In this document: positions 45,494 to 54,859 of the stretch, in pieces
Layout of the letters: every line of letters starts with the position of its first letter
How positions within the stretch are numbered: the stretch's first letter is position 1
Source of the DNA: Candidatus Neomarinimicrobiota bacterium
Lineage (GTDB): Bacteria > Fidelibacterota > Marinisomatia > SCGC-AAA003-L08 > TS1B11
Length of the DNA: 64,000 nt
NCBI GenBank assembly: GCA_022560655.1
Contig: JADFSS010000001.1
Location: 30,107-94,106, forward strand
Direction: 5' to 3'
Notes under the pieces: model-generated
Databases searched by the model: none
Told to the model about the DNA's origin: nothing
Seen by the model: the letters and a program-made list of their open reading frames with translations, nothing else
Position numbers and translations under genes: made by a program

Positions 45494-45744
45494 CCGGATT
45501 CCCCGCTGGGACCAGGATCCAACCCGATCCGCTCCTCAAACCCCGATGCCGTTTTCAGCAGGGTCTTGACCTTCTCTTCTGCTTCGCTCAGCTGGCTCTG
45601 GCAGTACTCGGCCAGCCGCCTACCCTCAGCAAACAGTTCCAGCGACCTCTCCAGGCTGACCGACTCGGATTCCAGCTGGCCCACAATCTCGCCCAGCCGC
45701 TCCAGTGCCTCCTCAAAAGTTTCAGCTGACTGTTTAGCCGCCAT
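45490..45744 (-). CDS. xseB: Exodeoxyribonuclease VII small subunit
   Basis: An 84-residue helical protein with FEEALERLGEIVGQLESESVSLERSLELFAEGRRLAEYCQ, the whole core of XseB. It binds many copies onto XseA to make the single-strand exonuclease active. The ATG shares one base with the xseA stop (TGATG). Confidence 0.95.
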   Translation of the reverse strand: MAAKQSAETFEEALERLGEIVGQLESESVSLERSLELFAEGRRLAEYCQSQLSEAEEKVKTLLKTASGFEERIGLDPGPSGESG

Positions 45745-46961
45745 CAGCTGGCCTCGTCCAAGCGGGTCACGGTTACACCGGCGGTGCCATCGGCCAGATG
45801 GAGGGTAAGCGCCTGGCGGGGGCTCAATTGCATCCGTCGCGTTACAGGTTTGCCGGCCTGGTCATCGGTAACGATCACATAGCCCCGTTCAAGCACCTGC
45901 TTAGGGTTCAGTGCCATGAGCCCGGCCCGGGCTACAGCCAGGCCTTGGGACTTGTCCGTCACAATGCGGCGAACGCCCAGGCCGAGGCTCCCGGCCAGCT
46001 GCTGGAGCTGCAGCTGGTAGCGGGTGAGCAAGTCAATGGGCTGGCGAAAGGCATAACGCTCCCGCAGCTGATCCAGCCGCCCCTGGGAGTCTTTGAGTCG
46101 CCGGAGCAGGATCCGTTCCAGCGCCGAGACCTGTTCATCCAGATATTGGCTGTAGGCCTCCCTGTCGCCCACGGCCAGGGCCGCCGCCGCGGAAGGGGTG
46201 GGCGCACGGCTGTCTGCTACCAGGTCGCAAATGGTGACATCTGACTCGTGCCCTACCGCCGACAGGGTCGGCAAGGTGCAGGCCGCTACCGCCCGGGCTA
46301 CCTGCTCCTCATTGAAGGCCCACAGATCTTCCAGCGATCCTCCGCCCCGGGCAATGATCACCAGGTCCACCTCGCCGTAGGCGTCGAACTCCGCCACTGC
46401 CGCGGCAATATCTTCCTTGGCGCCGACGCCCTGGACCAGGGTCGGGCGCACAATGAGTACGATCTGGGGCGCGCGGCTGGCCACCACCTGCATGATGTCC
46501 CGGATGGCGGCGCCCGTCGGTGAGGTTACCACCCCGATGCGGCGGGGGAAGCTGGGCAGGGGTTGTTTGCGTTCAGGGTCGAACAGCCCCTCTTCCTGGA
46601 GCCGACTCTTGAGCGCCTCGAGGGCCATCCACAGTTCGCCCGCCCCGGATGCGTAGAGGTTCTCCACCACGAGCTGGTATTGCCCGCGCAGCTCGTAAAT
46701 GGTGAGGCTGCCCCGGGCCACCACCTTCTGCCCTTCCCCTGGGCGAAATGTCAGAGCAGCATTACGCGATGCAAACATCACCGCGGCCAGCTCGGACCGG
46801 TCGTCCTTAAGGGTAAGGTACATGTGCCCGGAGGAGTGGTGCGTAAAGTTGGAGATCTCACCTTCCACCCAGACCGGGCTGAACTGGGTTTCCAGGAGCT
46901 GTTTGGCCCGCCGGTTCAGCTGCGAGATCGACAGCACATCGAGTGGGCCGGAAGGGCTCAT
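45744..46961 (-). CDS. xseA: Exodeoxyribonuclease VII large subunit
   Basis: A 405-residue catalytic subunit. The N-terminal OB-fold domain is SISQLNRRAKQLLETQFSPVWVEGEISNF, followed by the catalytic domain with PRRIGVVTSPTGAAIRDI, the DLVIIARGGGSLEDLWAFNEE motif and SAVGHESDVTICDLVADSRAPTPSAAAALA, then a coiled-coil region (about 285-345) and a short C-terminal domain. The start shares one base with the preceding nuclease gene (TGATG). Confidence 0.97.
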   Translation of the reverse strand: MSPSGPLDVLSISQLNRRAKQLLETQFSPVWVEGEISNFTHHSSGHMYLTLKDDRSELAAVMFASRNAALTFRPGEGQKVVARGSLTIYELRGQYQLVVENLYASGAGELWMALEALKSRLQEEGLFDPERKQPLPSFPRRIGVVTSPTGAAIRDIMQVVASRAPQIVLIVRPTLVQGVGAKEDIAAAVAEFDAYGEVDLVIIARGGGSLEDLWAFNEEQVARAVAACTLPTLSAVGHESDVTICDLVADSRAPTPSAAAALAVGDREAYSQYLDEQVSALERILLRRLKDSQGRLDQLRERYAFRQPIDLLTRYQLQLQQLAGSLGLGVRRIVTDKSQGLAVARAGLMALNPKQVLERGYVIVTDDQAGKPVTRRMQLSPRQALTLHLADGTAGVTVTRLDEAS

Positions 46962-47833
46962 CAGCCGGGAGGAGCCGGGCTACCAGCCTCTGACCAGGCC
47001 CACAGCCACAGGGCCGCCAGTCTGATAGATGCCTGCTTCAGACGCGCCTTGGCCAGGGCTCCCGTCGCTTGATAAAGCCGCTCGAAATAGACAGCGGGAA
47101 TCGCCTCCACGTCCGCGTCGTATCCCTGGGCTACCAACTCTTGCAGCTCGGACGACAGCTCGGCACGGGCAGCCAGATCGCCTGCGATGATCGTCTCCAC
47201 CTGGGCGAAACTTTCCATGAGCCAGGCAAAAATGTCGGCCGGCACGTTGTCGATGGCCGGCAGCGGAGCACTCGGCCGCAGATATTCATCCAAGTGACGA
47301 TCCGTCATGACGGATTCAAACATGTAGTGTACACCCCGGTTGCCGGTCTCCTGCCCATCGTAATTTACGGTCGTATGCAAAGGCTGGTGGCCATCGGCCA
47401 GGTAATGTCCCAGGTCAGCGGCCTGCGCCAACGCACGATCCCAATCGCCGGCCGCCATGGCATCCCGAAGGGACAGCACCACCTCGGGCAAAACCCACAA
47501 AAGGGTGCCGCCCTTGACCATGCCAGCAGCGGTATAGCGCGCCTCGGCCATGCTGCGGTCGAGGGGGATGGCTGGGGTGGGCGGATCTTCAAACAGTTCG
47601 AAGTCGATGTAGTGCTTGTGCCTTTCGGCAGGGTCCTCGGTCTTGCGGTCATCCGCGGCAACAGCCCACGCCACGATTTCCTCGCGGTGGGCCCGCAAGT
47701 ACACACCCAGCGGGCCGGGAGTGATATCCACGGCGTGGCCATTGACCAACTTGTGCGCCTCGTTGCCCCAGCCCCAGAGGATGGTTGCCGACAGCGCCCA
47801 AAGTAGAACGGCACACGGGACGGACCGTTTCAA
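46961..47833 (-). CDS. S1/P1-family zinc nuclease, exported
   Basis: A 290-residue protein with a signal peptide; cleavage before Trp20 or Trp22 would leave the N-terminal Trp that binds zinc in S1/P1 enzymes. Other ligand segments are GNEAHKLVNGHA, RHKHYIDFELF (His and Asp), and DLGHYLADGHQPLHTTVNYDG, with the His/Asp pattern of the trinuclear zinc site. NRGVHYMFESVMTD corresponds to the last ligand region. It would degrade single-stranded nucleic acids in the periplasm or outside; the family also includes 3'-nucleotidases. Linked by overlap to xseA, which may be only a matter of transcription. Confidence 0.85.
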   Translation of the reverse strand: MKRSVPCAVLLWALSATILWGWGNEAHKLVNGHAVDITPGPLGVYLRAHREEIVAWAVAADDRKTEDPAERHKHYIDFELFEDPPTPAIPLDRSMAEARYTAAGMVKGGTLLWVLPEVVLSLRDAMAAGDWDRALAQAADLGHYLADGHQPLHTTVNYDGQETGNRGVHYMFESVMTDRHLDEYLRPSAPLPAIDNVPADIFAWLMESFAQVETIIAGDLAARAELSSELQELVAQGYDADVEAIPAVYFERLYQATGALAKARLKQASIRLAALWLWAWSEAGSPAPPG

Positions 47834-47872
47834 CGACCGAAGCCCCTCCTTACTGCTCAGAACGTCCTGGGT

Positions 47873-47968
47873 TTAGCGCAGTTTCTTCTTGTGGCGATTG
47901 GCACGCAGCCGTTTCTTGCGCTTGTGGGTATTGATCTTGCGGCGCTTTCGTTTGCGTCCACAGGGCAT
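47873..47968 (-). CDS. AURKAIP1/COX24-domain mini-protein (mS38-like ribosomal protein)
   Basis: A 31-residue, extremely basic peptide starting MPCGRKRKRRKINTHKRKKR; 19 of 31 residues are Lys or Arg. It matches the tiny AURKAIP1/COX24-domain proteins of Bacteroidota and relatives, related to the tail of mitochondrial ribosomal protein mS38. A GAGGA box lies seven to eight bases before the ATG. It is too short for normal gene calling. Expected to bind the small ribosomal subunit; family recall, not a search. Confidence 0.85.
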   Translation of the reverse strand: MPCGRKRKRRKINTHKRKKRLRANRHKKKLR

Positions 47969-48004
47969 AATTAGTCCTCTTTCAAATAGGTCATGATAAG
48001 CAGG

Positions 48005-48355
48005 TCATTCTGATGATGCCGCGGCGGGCGCAAGCGCCCGGTCCACGGCGGTTCGCAATGATTTTGAAGCCTTGAACACCGGCACCCAGCGCCGCTCTAG
48101 CAGGAGCTTTTCCTGTGTGGCAGGATTGCGCGCTTCCCGGGGCTGGCGAACCCGCACCTGAAAGGTACCAAAGCCCCGCAACTCAACTTTCTTACCCATC
48201 ATGAGGGCTTCCTGAACCGTACCCAGGAGGCCGTCCACAATGGTTTCGGTTTCCACCTTCGTCAGGCCACTGCGCTGCGCCAGATAATGAACGAGCTCGC
48301 TCTTGGTCAACCCTTGGCGTTCGGCCAGCAGGTCTCTCAAATCATTCCGCGCCAT
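48005..48355 (-). CDS. HU/IHF-family DNA-binding protein with N- and C-terminal extensions
   Basis: A 116-residue member of the HU/IHF family. The core LTKSELVHYLAQRSGLTKVETETIVDGLLGTVQEALMMGKKVELRGFGTFQVRVRQPREARNPATQEKL contains the GFGTF and the RxxRNP arm motifs. Fifteen residues precede the usual start and an Ala-rich tail ends it. A TTG at codon 16 would give the classical N-terminus, but the ATG at 48355 has GGGGG eight bases upstream. Nucleoid packaging or architectural role. Confidence 0.92.
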   Translation of the reverse strand: MARNDLRDLLAERQGLTKSELVHYLAQRSGLTKVETETIVDGLLGTVQEALMMGKKVELRGFGTFQVRVRQPREARNPATQEKLLLERRWVPVFKASKSLRTAVDRALAPAAASSE

Positions 48356-48365
48356 GATCGGCCCC

Positions 48366-49244
48366 CTATCTCAAGATGTACTGCGGTAGCAGCCACGTAA
48401 CCCGGTTCTGGTGAGCCTCCTCGCCAAGCAGCAGGTCCCACAATGACAGCCGGCGCCGCTCTGCCGGTCGCACCACTACGGGGCGCTGCTCGGTATCCAA
48501 TAGTGCAGCGATGAGGCTGAGGGCATCTTCATAGCCCCCTAGCAGGTCCACCAATCCATTTTCCACGGCCTGGCGGCCTGAGAATATCTCCCCCGTCGCC
48601 AGCATTTTCACCTCGGCCAGATCCATACCCCGTTCCTCAGCTACCACTTCGACGAACTGGGCGTGCAAATCGTCTATCACCCGCTGGAAACTGCGGCGGT
48701 CCTGAGCTGTGGGGGGACGGAACGGAGAGCCGGCGTCCTTGAGGGCGCCACTCTTGACCACTTCCATCTGCACCCCCAGCTTGCTGAGCAGGTCGGTGGC
48801 CACCGGGTAGTCCAGGATGACGCCAATGGAGCCTGTGGTGGTGCCGGGATTGGCCATGAGGGTATCCGCTGCCAGCGCAACGTAGTAACCACCCGATGCC
48901 GCCACGGTCCCCAGGGAGGCGATGACCGGTTTGGAACCCGCCGAGCTCACCGCCTTCAATTTCTGGTAAATTTCCTGGCTGGCAGCCACCGTACCCCCAG
49001 GCGAGTTGATGCGCACGAGAATGGCCTCAATGTCCTTGCGGCGGCTGAACTCTTCCAACTGTCGGATCACCCGCTCGCTGCTCATGATGACGCCCTCGAT
49101 CTTCACCAGCCCCACCTTGGGTCCGCCGCCTGCCTGCCACGGCTGGCGCGCCGGTCCGCGGATAAGCCCAATGACCATCAGCACCAGCACGGCGCCCGCC
49201 ACCCAGAGCATCCAGCGGATCGTCCGGTCGTAGCGCCTGCTCAT
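48366..49244 (-). CDS. sppA: Signal peptide peptidase SppA, single-domain form
   Basis: Membrane-anchored serine protease of 292 residues that clears cleaved signal peptides. The anchor is residues 11-28. The nucleophile Ser117 is in VAASGGYYVALAAD, and the base Lys169 is in KSGALKDAGSPFR, the Ser/Lys dyad of the family. INSPGGTVAASQEIY and GSIGVI are further marks. It is the short form, as in Bacillus, not the tandem 67-kDa E. coli type. ATG at 49244 overlaps the transglycosylase stop (ATGA) and has AAGGG just before it. Confidence 0.93.
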   Translation of the reverse strand: MSRRYDRTIRWMLWVAGAVLVLMVIGLIRGPARQPWQAGGGPKVGLVKIEGVIMSSERVIRQLEEFSRRKDIEAILVRINSPGGTVAASQEIYQKLKAVSSAGSKPVIASLGTVAASGGYYVALAADTLMANPGTTTGSIGVILDYPVATDLLSKLGVQMEVVKSGALKDAGSPFRPPTAQDRRSFQRVIDDLHAQFVEVVAEERGMDLAEVKMLATGEIFSGRQAVENGLVDLLGGYEDALSLIAALLDTEQRPVVVRPAERRRLSLWDLLLGEEAHQNRVTWLLPQYILR

Positions 49245-51100
49245 CCCTTGGGTTTCCAAATCACCAGGCGCTGCCCCACCCGGATGTGTTGGTTCGCCCT
49301 GCGGAAACCGTTCCAGACACGGAGTTTTGACAGGCCGACCCCGTGGGCTTCGGCAATCTGGCTCAGGGTGTCACCAGGCCTGACGGTATAGGTATATTTA
49401 TCCATCCCCAAGGGCACCACGCGTAGCGGTAATCGACTCGCGCGGGGTGTCGTTGGCACCCAGATCACCAGCTTCTGCCCCACCCGGATCTGGCTGGAAC
49501 CGGGACGCAGGCCGTTCCACCGGCGCAGCGCCGAAAGGCCCACGCCGTGGTTGTCGGATATTGCGCCGAGGGTATCCCTGGCACGTACGGTGTAGATAAC
49601 CTTGCTGGCATCCGGACGGGAAGGGGCACCCGATTGCCGGGAGGCAACCACGGATCTAGGCACGGGAATGTCCAGACGTTGACCGATGCGCAGCCGGTGC
49701 CGGTTGCGCAGGTTGTTGACCTTGGCAATCCTGGGAATCGACACACCGTAGCGCTTGGAGATAGAGTAGAGCGTTTCGCCCCGCCTGACACGATGTCGCC
49801 GGACTCTCACATCGGCCATGACCGGCCCCACCTTGGAAGCGATGGGCTGGTAGTTGCGCTCAAAGGCCTCCTTGTGGCCTTTGGGAATGCGGAACACGTA
49901 GGGCTTGCCGTCCTCCGGTGGGGGTGTCGCCGCCTGGCGCAGCTCGGGGTTAAAGACGGCCAGCGTTTCGGGGCTGCACTCGGCAATCTGGGCCAGGATC
50001 TGGAAGGTCAGGCTCTTGTCAACGGGCACCTCATCCCACTCGAGCAGAGGCAGGGGGGTGACGAAAAAACCGTACTTCTCCGGATCCTGGGCAATGAGGA
50101 AGGCTGCCATGATCTTGGGCACGTGGTTGCGGGTCTCCCGCGGCAGCACGAACAGTTTCCAATAGTCCCGGCTCTGATGCAGGCGGATGGCCCGGTGAAC
50201 CCGAAACTCACCCGTATTGTAGGCCGCCAGGGCCAGGTACCAGTCTCCGAATTCGTCATACAATTTCTTGAGGTAGCGAGCTGCGGCCACGGTGGCCCGC
50301 TCAAAATCGCGGCGCTCGTCCACCCACCAGTCCTGCCGGAGTCCGTACAGCCGGGCCGTCGATGAGATAAACTGCCAGGGGCCGGAGGCGTGCTTCCAGG
50401 AATAGGCCCGGGGATTCAGGCCGCTCTCCACCAGGGCATGGAAAATGAGTTCCTCGGGGACGCCCTCGCGGTCCAGGGCGGGTTTCATCAGGGCGAGATA
50501 ACGTGGCAGGCGGGTGAGCCAGGTCTGCATGCTTTGCCGACCCTGGGTGCGAAAGAACTGAATTATGCGGCCTACCTGGTCGTTGTAGACGATGGGCAGG
50601 CGCCCCTCCCCATCGTTCTCCACCGGGGTGATGTCGCCCAAGTCCATCGGCAGCGCGCGGGTATAGCGGCTCAGTTCATCCCGGAGGGCTGATACGGTGA
50701 GGGAGGTTTCCACTTGATCGAGGGTCTGGCTGTCCTCCTCATAGAACACGATGGTGGCATTTAAAAAGCGATTGTACTCCAGGCGCTGGAGCTCGTCCAT
50801 CATCGGCAACTGCTCCACGTCCGCCAACGCTTCGAACAGGATGTCGAAATAGTAGGCCGCCTCCAGCGTGTCGCCCGATTTGTCTGCCACCACGGCGTCG
50901 ACGAAAATGAGGCGGGATTCTTCCATGAGGTCGTCGAAGCGGGATTCTCCCGCAGCAGCGGGCAGCAGGTCCAGTGCCACCACATCGTCGCCCAGTGGAA
51001 TGCGCTCAGGGGGCGGCTGCGCATGCGCCACGGCCAGAGCCCCCGCCAGACTCGCACACAGCAGCAGCCGCTGCCCGCTCGATAATGTGCTAACCATCAT
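49241..51100 (-). CDS. mltD: Lytic murein transglycosylase D with three LysM domains
   Basis: A 619-residue exported cell-wall enzyme. Signal peptide at 1-27. The lysozyme-like domain has the catalytic Glu225 in FHALVESGLNPRAYSWKHASGPWQFI and ends with ALAAYNTGEFRVHRAI. Three LysM peptidoglycan-binding domains follow: HRVRRGETLYSISKRYGVS (about 437), YTVRARDTLGAISDNHGVG (about 508) and YTVRPGDTLSQIAEAHGVG (about 572). It lacks a lipobox Cys at the expected place: Cys15 lies inside the hydrophobic stretch. Cleaves glycan strands to 1,6-anhydro products. Confidence 0.93.
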   Translation of the reverse strand: MMVSTLSSGQRLLLCASLAGALAVAHAQPPPERIPLGDDVVALDLLPAAAGESRFDDLMEESRLIFVDAVVADKSGDTLEAAYYFDILFEALADVEQLPMMDELQRLEYNRFLNATIVFYEEDSQTLDQVETSLTVSALRDELSRYTRALPMDLGDITPVENDGEGRLPIVYNDQVGRIIQFFRTQGRQSMQTWLTRLPRYLALMKPALDREGVPEELIFHALVESGLNPRAYSWKHASGPWQFISSTARLYGLRQDWWVDERRDFERATVAAARYLKKLYDEFGDWYLALAAYNTGEFRVHRAIRLHQSRDYWKLFVLPRETRNHVPKIMAAFLIAQDPEKYGFFVTPLPLLEWDEVPVDKSLTFQILAQIAECSPETLAVFNPELRQAATPPPEDGKPYVFRIPKGHKEAFERNYQPIASKVGPVMADVRVRRHRVRRGETLYSISKRYGVSIPRIAKVNNLRNRHRLRIGQRLDIPVPRSVVASRQSGAPSRPDASKVIYTVRARDTLGAISDNHGVGLSALRRWNGLRPGSSQIRVGQKLVIWVPTTPRASRLPLRVVPLGMDKYTYTVRPGDTLSQIAEAHGVGLSKLRVWNGFRRANQHIRVGQRLVIWKPKG

Positions 51101-51137
51101 AAAGGGTGCAAATTTAGCGTTTTTTCATCAGGATACA

Positions 51138-51668
51138 CTAGTTCAAGTCGGCTGCTGAATCCACCGTGCTCCTGCCCGCCCGGCCCAGAATATCACGGGT
51201 GCTGCGGCCGGGTAACAGGGGGATAATGCGCAAATCTCCGGCAAACTCCCTGCCCACCACTTCCTCTGGAGAGTAGTCACCCCCTTTGACCAATACATCG
51301 GGACGGAGCTCTTCGAGAAGATCGTAAGGCGTGTCCTGCCGGCTGCCCTGGCCGCCATCCCCAGCGGTCATTTCAGGGGGAAAAACCACCAAGACGCTCA
51401 CTGCAGCCAACGCGCCCAGCACAGCCAGCCGGTCTGGCAGCGGGTTCACCGGCCGCGACGGGCCCTTCAAGCGCCTAACCGATGCGTCGCTGTTCAGCCC
51501 CACAACCAGCCTATCACCCAGGCCCAAAGCTTGCTCCAGCAAGTAAATATGTCCGGCGTGCAATACGTCAAAGCAGCCGTTGGTAAACACCACCCGTTCG
51601 CCGGCCTGCTGCCGCGCAACGATCCATCGGGCGCAGGCTGGCCAGTCCAGAACTTTAGAGTCCACCAC
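51138..51668 (-). CDS. rfaE2: D-glycero-beta-D-manno-heptose 1-phosphate adenylyltransferase (RfaE domain II)
   Basis: A 176-residue nucleotidyltransferase making ADP-heptose for lipopolysaccharide core. Motifs are [19 protein letters not shown] (HxGH), [19 protein letters not shown] and DVLVKGGDY. Between the VVFP strand and the [13 protein letters not shown] helix there is an insertion of about 15 residues (98-112, rich in Gly) not seen in the usual enzyme. The kinase domain found fused in E. coli HldE is absent. GTG start, overlapping the DUF2851 gene by 14 bases. Confidence 0.9.
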   Translation of the reverse strand: MVDSKVLDWPACARWIVARQQAGERVVFTNGCFDVLHAGHIYLLEQALGLGDRLVVGLNSDASVRRLKGPSRPVNPLPDRLAVLGALAAVSVLVVFPPEMTAGDGGQGSRQDTPYDLLEELRPDVLVKGGDYSPEEVVGREFAGDLRIIPLLPGRSTRDILGRAGRSTVDSAADLN

Positions 51669-52680
51669 GCCCTCCCACGACAGGGCAAGCCTCGCAGTTC
51701 ACTGGCTGGCAGAGGGATTCCAGCCATTCGAGCAGCCCCTGTTGCTGACCAAAGCAAGTGGGGCCCCCGAGGCCCAGCCGCGCCACGTGCCGCTGCACGC
51801 GGCCGTATGACCAGCCCCTGGGCAGCCGATACCATTCGTCGAAGCGGTCACCACCTCCGGCACGCCAGCTGAAGGGGAGCAGCCAATTGCCGGCCACCTC
51901 CACCAGGAAGGGATCAGTTGGTGCGGGAAAGTCCGCCAGACGGAGACCGTCGGCCAGCTGCCGCAACTCGGCCAGTGACCAGCTAGCCAGTTCCTCAGGC
52001 CGCCGACGATGGGTGTAGGCCACTGCACTCAAGAGGGCCACGCGCCCGAGAATGAGGCCCGCCGCCCTGCTCCTCCCCGCAACAAGTTGCAAATCAGCCA
52101 GCAGAGAGGCGGTGAAGGTGAAGAGATCGTCCTGTCCGGTGAGCTGTTGCCGCCAGCGGTCCGGCAGCTTGAGGTGGTAGCGATCAGGGCCCAGCCGGCG
52201 GGCCAGGGCTTCCTGTTGTCCAGATTCAGAGCGGCCCATGTCCGCCAGGCGCCGCCACCAGCGTTGTGTTGCCAGGGAACGCAGGAATTCGTCTTGGTCC
52301 GGGTCATCCGCCAACGACAACGACGTTACTTCACAAGGGAGTTGTGGGGTAGGAGTCAGGGGGAGCGCCAAGGTTGGCACCCGACGCCATTGATCCTGGG
52401 GAACGCTACGGAGGCCACCGTAGGCTACCACGTGCAGAATGACCTGGCTGTAGCGCGAGTCCCAGCGGTGCCGGTGCCGGCGCCAGCTGGCCCGGCGCAC
52501 ATGAATTTCTACATCCCCCCGGTGAAGGGTACCATCCGGGAATGTCACCTGGGCGCCGAGGTAGTCAGGCCCGGGCCCCCCGTTGCGCTGGCCGGGGTAT
52601 AGGAGTCGATAGCGCCCTTCAGGCCCCCATAAAGTGCGTCCCGTACACTGCTCCCAGTGCGGATACAGGGCCGCCTCCAC
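51655..52680 (-). CDS. DUF2851 family protein
   Basis: Function unknown. The N-terminal part has the DUF2851 pattern: [29 protein letters not shown], then [32 protein letters not shown] helical middle part follows, and the C-terminus has [33 protein letters not shown], with several Cys. The start is uncertain: GTG at 52680 begins near the conserved region and clears the plsC stop; ATG at 52797 or 52794 would overlap plsC by about 68 bases and add 39 residues of low complexity. Overlaps rfaE2 by 14 bases. DUF2851 is seen mostly in Bacteroidota and relatives. Confidence 0.8.
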   Translation of the reverse strand: MEAALYPHWEQCTGRTLWGPEGRYRLLYPGQRNGGPGPDYLGAQVTFPDGTLHRGDVEIHVRRASWRRHRHRWDSRYSQVILHVVAYGGLRSVPQDQWRRVPTLALPLTPTPQLPCEVTSLSLADDPDQDEFLRSLATQRWWRRLADMGRSESGQQEALARRLGPDRYHLKLPDRWRQQLTGQDDLFTFTASLLADLQLVAGRSRAAGLILGRVALLSAVAYTHRRRPEELASWSLAELRQLADGLRLADFPAPTDPFLVEVAGNWLLPFSWRAGGGDRFDEWYRLPRGWSYGRVQRHVARLGLGGPTCFGQQQGLLEWLESLCQPVNCEACPVVGGRGGL

Positions 52681-52729
52681 GAGGGGCCGGGAGCCGACCC
52701 CGGAGCTTTCGGCACAGCCGAGCCCCGGA

Positions 52730-53446
52730 CTAGGTCTGGGCGAATAGTGTGTGGATGCTGTGATAGGTACGTTGGAGTAGGTCGTCTCGATCATCATCGG
52801 TCAGACTGTCTGTTGCGATAGGTGCGCCAATGGTAAGGCGAACTGGGGTGTGAGTCAAGCTCATAGCTCCAGGCGGCACAGCCTCCAGCGCACCCTGGAT
52901 CGCCATGGGCACTACGGGCAGCCCGCTCCTCAATGCCAGCAGGAAGCCACCCTTTTTAAACGGCAGCAGCCGGCCATCCCTGGTGCGGGTCCCCTCAGGA
53001 AAAATGAGCAGCGACAGACGCTTGGTCTCAAGATCCCGGAGGGCCCGGTCCACCGCCTGTCGGGCTCCGGCGCGGTTCAAGCGGTCGACCGGTATACAGC
53101 CCAGTGCCCACATGGCCCAGCCGAAAAAGACGATGCGAAACAGCTCCTTCTTGGCCAGGAACACCACCGTCCCGGGAAGAACGGAGAAGGCCAGGGCGAT
53201 GTCCAGGGCACTGGTGTGATTGCTCATGTAAATATACTTCTGCCCGGATTGGAGCTGTTCCACGCCGCGGTAGGTGATCTCCAGACCCGTGGACCAGAGA
53301 ATCCAACGGGACCACAGTCGCGGCCACCAGCCGATAAAACGCTTGGACCTGTCCAAAGGGGCCGTCAGCAGAATCAGAATGGCAAAGATCAGCGTGGCCA
53401 CGACCAGATGGACCAGAACCCAGGCTGTGCGCAGCCGCTTTATCAT
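52730..53446 (-). CDS. plsC: 1-acyl-sn-glycerol-3-phosphate acyltransferase
   Basis: Makes phosphatidic acid from lysophosphatidic acid at the inner membrane. The 238-residue protein has an N-terminal membrane segment (8-28), the catalytic HxxxxD motif SNHTSALDIAL (His77, Asp82), the second motif around VFLAKKEL, the FPEGTRTRDG motif (149-158) and VVPMAIQGA. ATG at 53446 overlaps the serS stop by four bases. Confidence 0.94.
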   Translation of the reverse strand: MIKRLRTAWVLVHLVVATLIFAILILLTAPLDRSKRFIGWWPRLWSRWILWSTGLEITYRGVEQLQSGQKYIYMSNHTSALDIALAFSVLPGTVVFLAKKELFRIVFFGWAMWALGCIPVDRLNRAGARQAVDRALRDLETKRLSLLIFPEGTRTRDGRLLPFKKGGFLLALRSGLPVVPMAIQGALEAVPPGAMSLTHTPVRLTIGAPIATDSLTDDDRDDLLQRTYHSIHTLFAQT

Positions 53447-54717
53447 GGGGCCAATACTTCCTCGCCGTAATAGGGCACCAGCGCTTCCGGAAGCGTGATG
53501 GAGCCGTCGGGCTGCTGATAGGTCTCCAGCAGGGCCACCATGAGGCGCGGCGTGGCAACGCCCGATCCGTTGAGGGTGTGCACATAGGCCAGCTTGCCCG
53601 TAGCCCTCCGCCGGAATCGGATGTTCCCCCGAATCGCCTGGAAGTTCTCGAAATTGCTGCAGCTGCTCACTTCCAGCCACTCGTCTGCCGCCGGTGCGTG
53701 GACTTCCAGGTCATAGCATTTCGCGGCTGCAAATGATAGGGTGCCCGTGCAGAGCTCCACCACGCGGTAGACCAACCCCAGGCGTCGCAGGACCTCTTCG
53801 GCATCCTCGCGCAGTGACTCCAGTTCCACGTAGGAGCTGTCGGGGTCGACGAATTTGACCAGCTCCACCTTATTGAACTGATGAACCCGCTGCAGGCCCC
53901 GGGTCTCCTTACCGTAACTGCCCGCCTCCCGACGGAAGCACGCACTGAAGGCCGCGTACCTGATGGGTAGGTCGTCCTCCTCCAGAGTCTGGTCCTGTTG
54001 CAGGCCGGTGAGCGGCACTTCAGCCGTAGGGATCAGGAACAGGTCGTCGGGGGTGGTGACGTACATGTCGTCTTCCAGTTTGGGCAACTGGCCCGTAATG
54101 CCGGTGGTGGTCCGGTTGGCCATAAAGGGCGGGTAGATCTCGGTATAGCCACGCTCCCGGGTCTGCAGGTCGAGCATGAAGTTGATAAGTGCCCGTTCCA
54201 GCCTGGCACCCCGCCCCGTGTAGACCGGAAAGCCACGCCCCGCGATACGGGCTCCCGCCTCAAAATCCACCAGTCCCAACGTGCTGAGCAGCCCCAGATG
54301 ATCCTGGGCTTCATAGGCAAAGGTTACCACTTCGCCCGAGGGGGGACCAAACCGATTTTGCCCGTCTCCGGAGCCAACGGGCACCGATGCGTGGGGCAAG
54401 TTGGGGAGCCAGAACAGCTGCTTATCCAGCGACCGCTGGAGCGCCTGAATCTCCTGGTTCAAAGCCTTAATCTGGGCCGCGACTGCTGCCATGGCGGCAA
54501 TCTGTTCGTCCGCGTTCTCGCCCACTCGTTTGCGCTGGGCGATAAGCTCGCTTTCGCGGTTACGATGGGCTTTTAAGACGTCCGCCTGGCGGGTCTTTTC
54601 CAGCAGTTGGGCATCCAAAGCCAAAATCTCGTCGAGCTCGCTCTCGGCCACACCTTTATTCTTCAGCCCCTTCCGGACCATCTCCCTATTCTTCCGGATG
54701 TATTTCAGTTGGAACAT
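53443..54717 (-). CDS. serS: Seryl-tRNA synthetase
   Basis: A 424-residue class II aminoacyl-tRNA synthetase. The N-terminal coiled-coil arm (about 25-100) binds the long arm of tRNA-Ser. Motif 2 is in FRREAGSYGKETRGLQRVHQFNKVE, and motif 3 is in LNGSGVATPRLMVALLETYQ. The TAEVPLTGLQQDQTL serine-binding segment is present. ATG at 54717 gives the standard start MFQLKYIRKNREMVRKGL. The 142-base gap upstream probably carries its promoter; no T-box-like structure is evident. Confidence 0.97.
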   Translation of the reverse strand: MFQLKYIRKNREMVRKGLKNKGVAESELDEILALDAQLLEKTRQADVLKAHRNRESELIAQRKRVGENADEQIAAMAAVAAQIKALNQEIQALQRSLDKQLFWLPNLPHASVPVGSGDGQNRFGPPSGEVVTFAYEAQDHLGLLSTLGLVDFEAGARIAGRGFPVYTGRGARLERALINFMLDLQTRERGYTEIYPPFMANRTTTGITGQLPKLEDDMYVTTPDDLFLIPTAEVPLTGLQQDQTLEEDDLPIRYAAFSACFRREAGSYGKETRGLQRVHQFNKVELVKFVDPDSSYVELESLREDAEEVLRRLGLVYRVVELCTGTLSFAAAKCYDLEVHAPAADEWLEVSSCSNFENFQAIRGNIRFRRRATGKLAYVHTLNGSGVATPRLMVALLETYQQPDGSITLPEALVPYYGEEVLAP

Positions 54718-54859
54718 TTGGCAGCCGGTCCAGCGCCCGTTTCCCATCCCCAGGCTGAGGCCACCGGCGGCGAGGGCAGCAGGGCCGAGCACCGTATCAG
54801 CATCATTTTCACTGCGGGGAAGTTAGCGCCCGCTGACGGTACTGTCCACTCCGTTGGAT

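Noticed and set aside
54718..54825. Possible serine-rich leader peptide before serS
   Set aside because: A 33-codon frame with four Ser codons overlaps the serS start, but it has no terminator/antiterminator pair and the Ser codons are not clustered.
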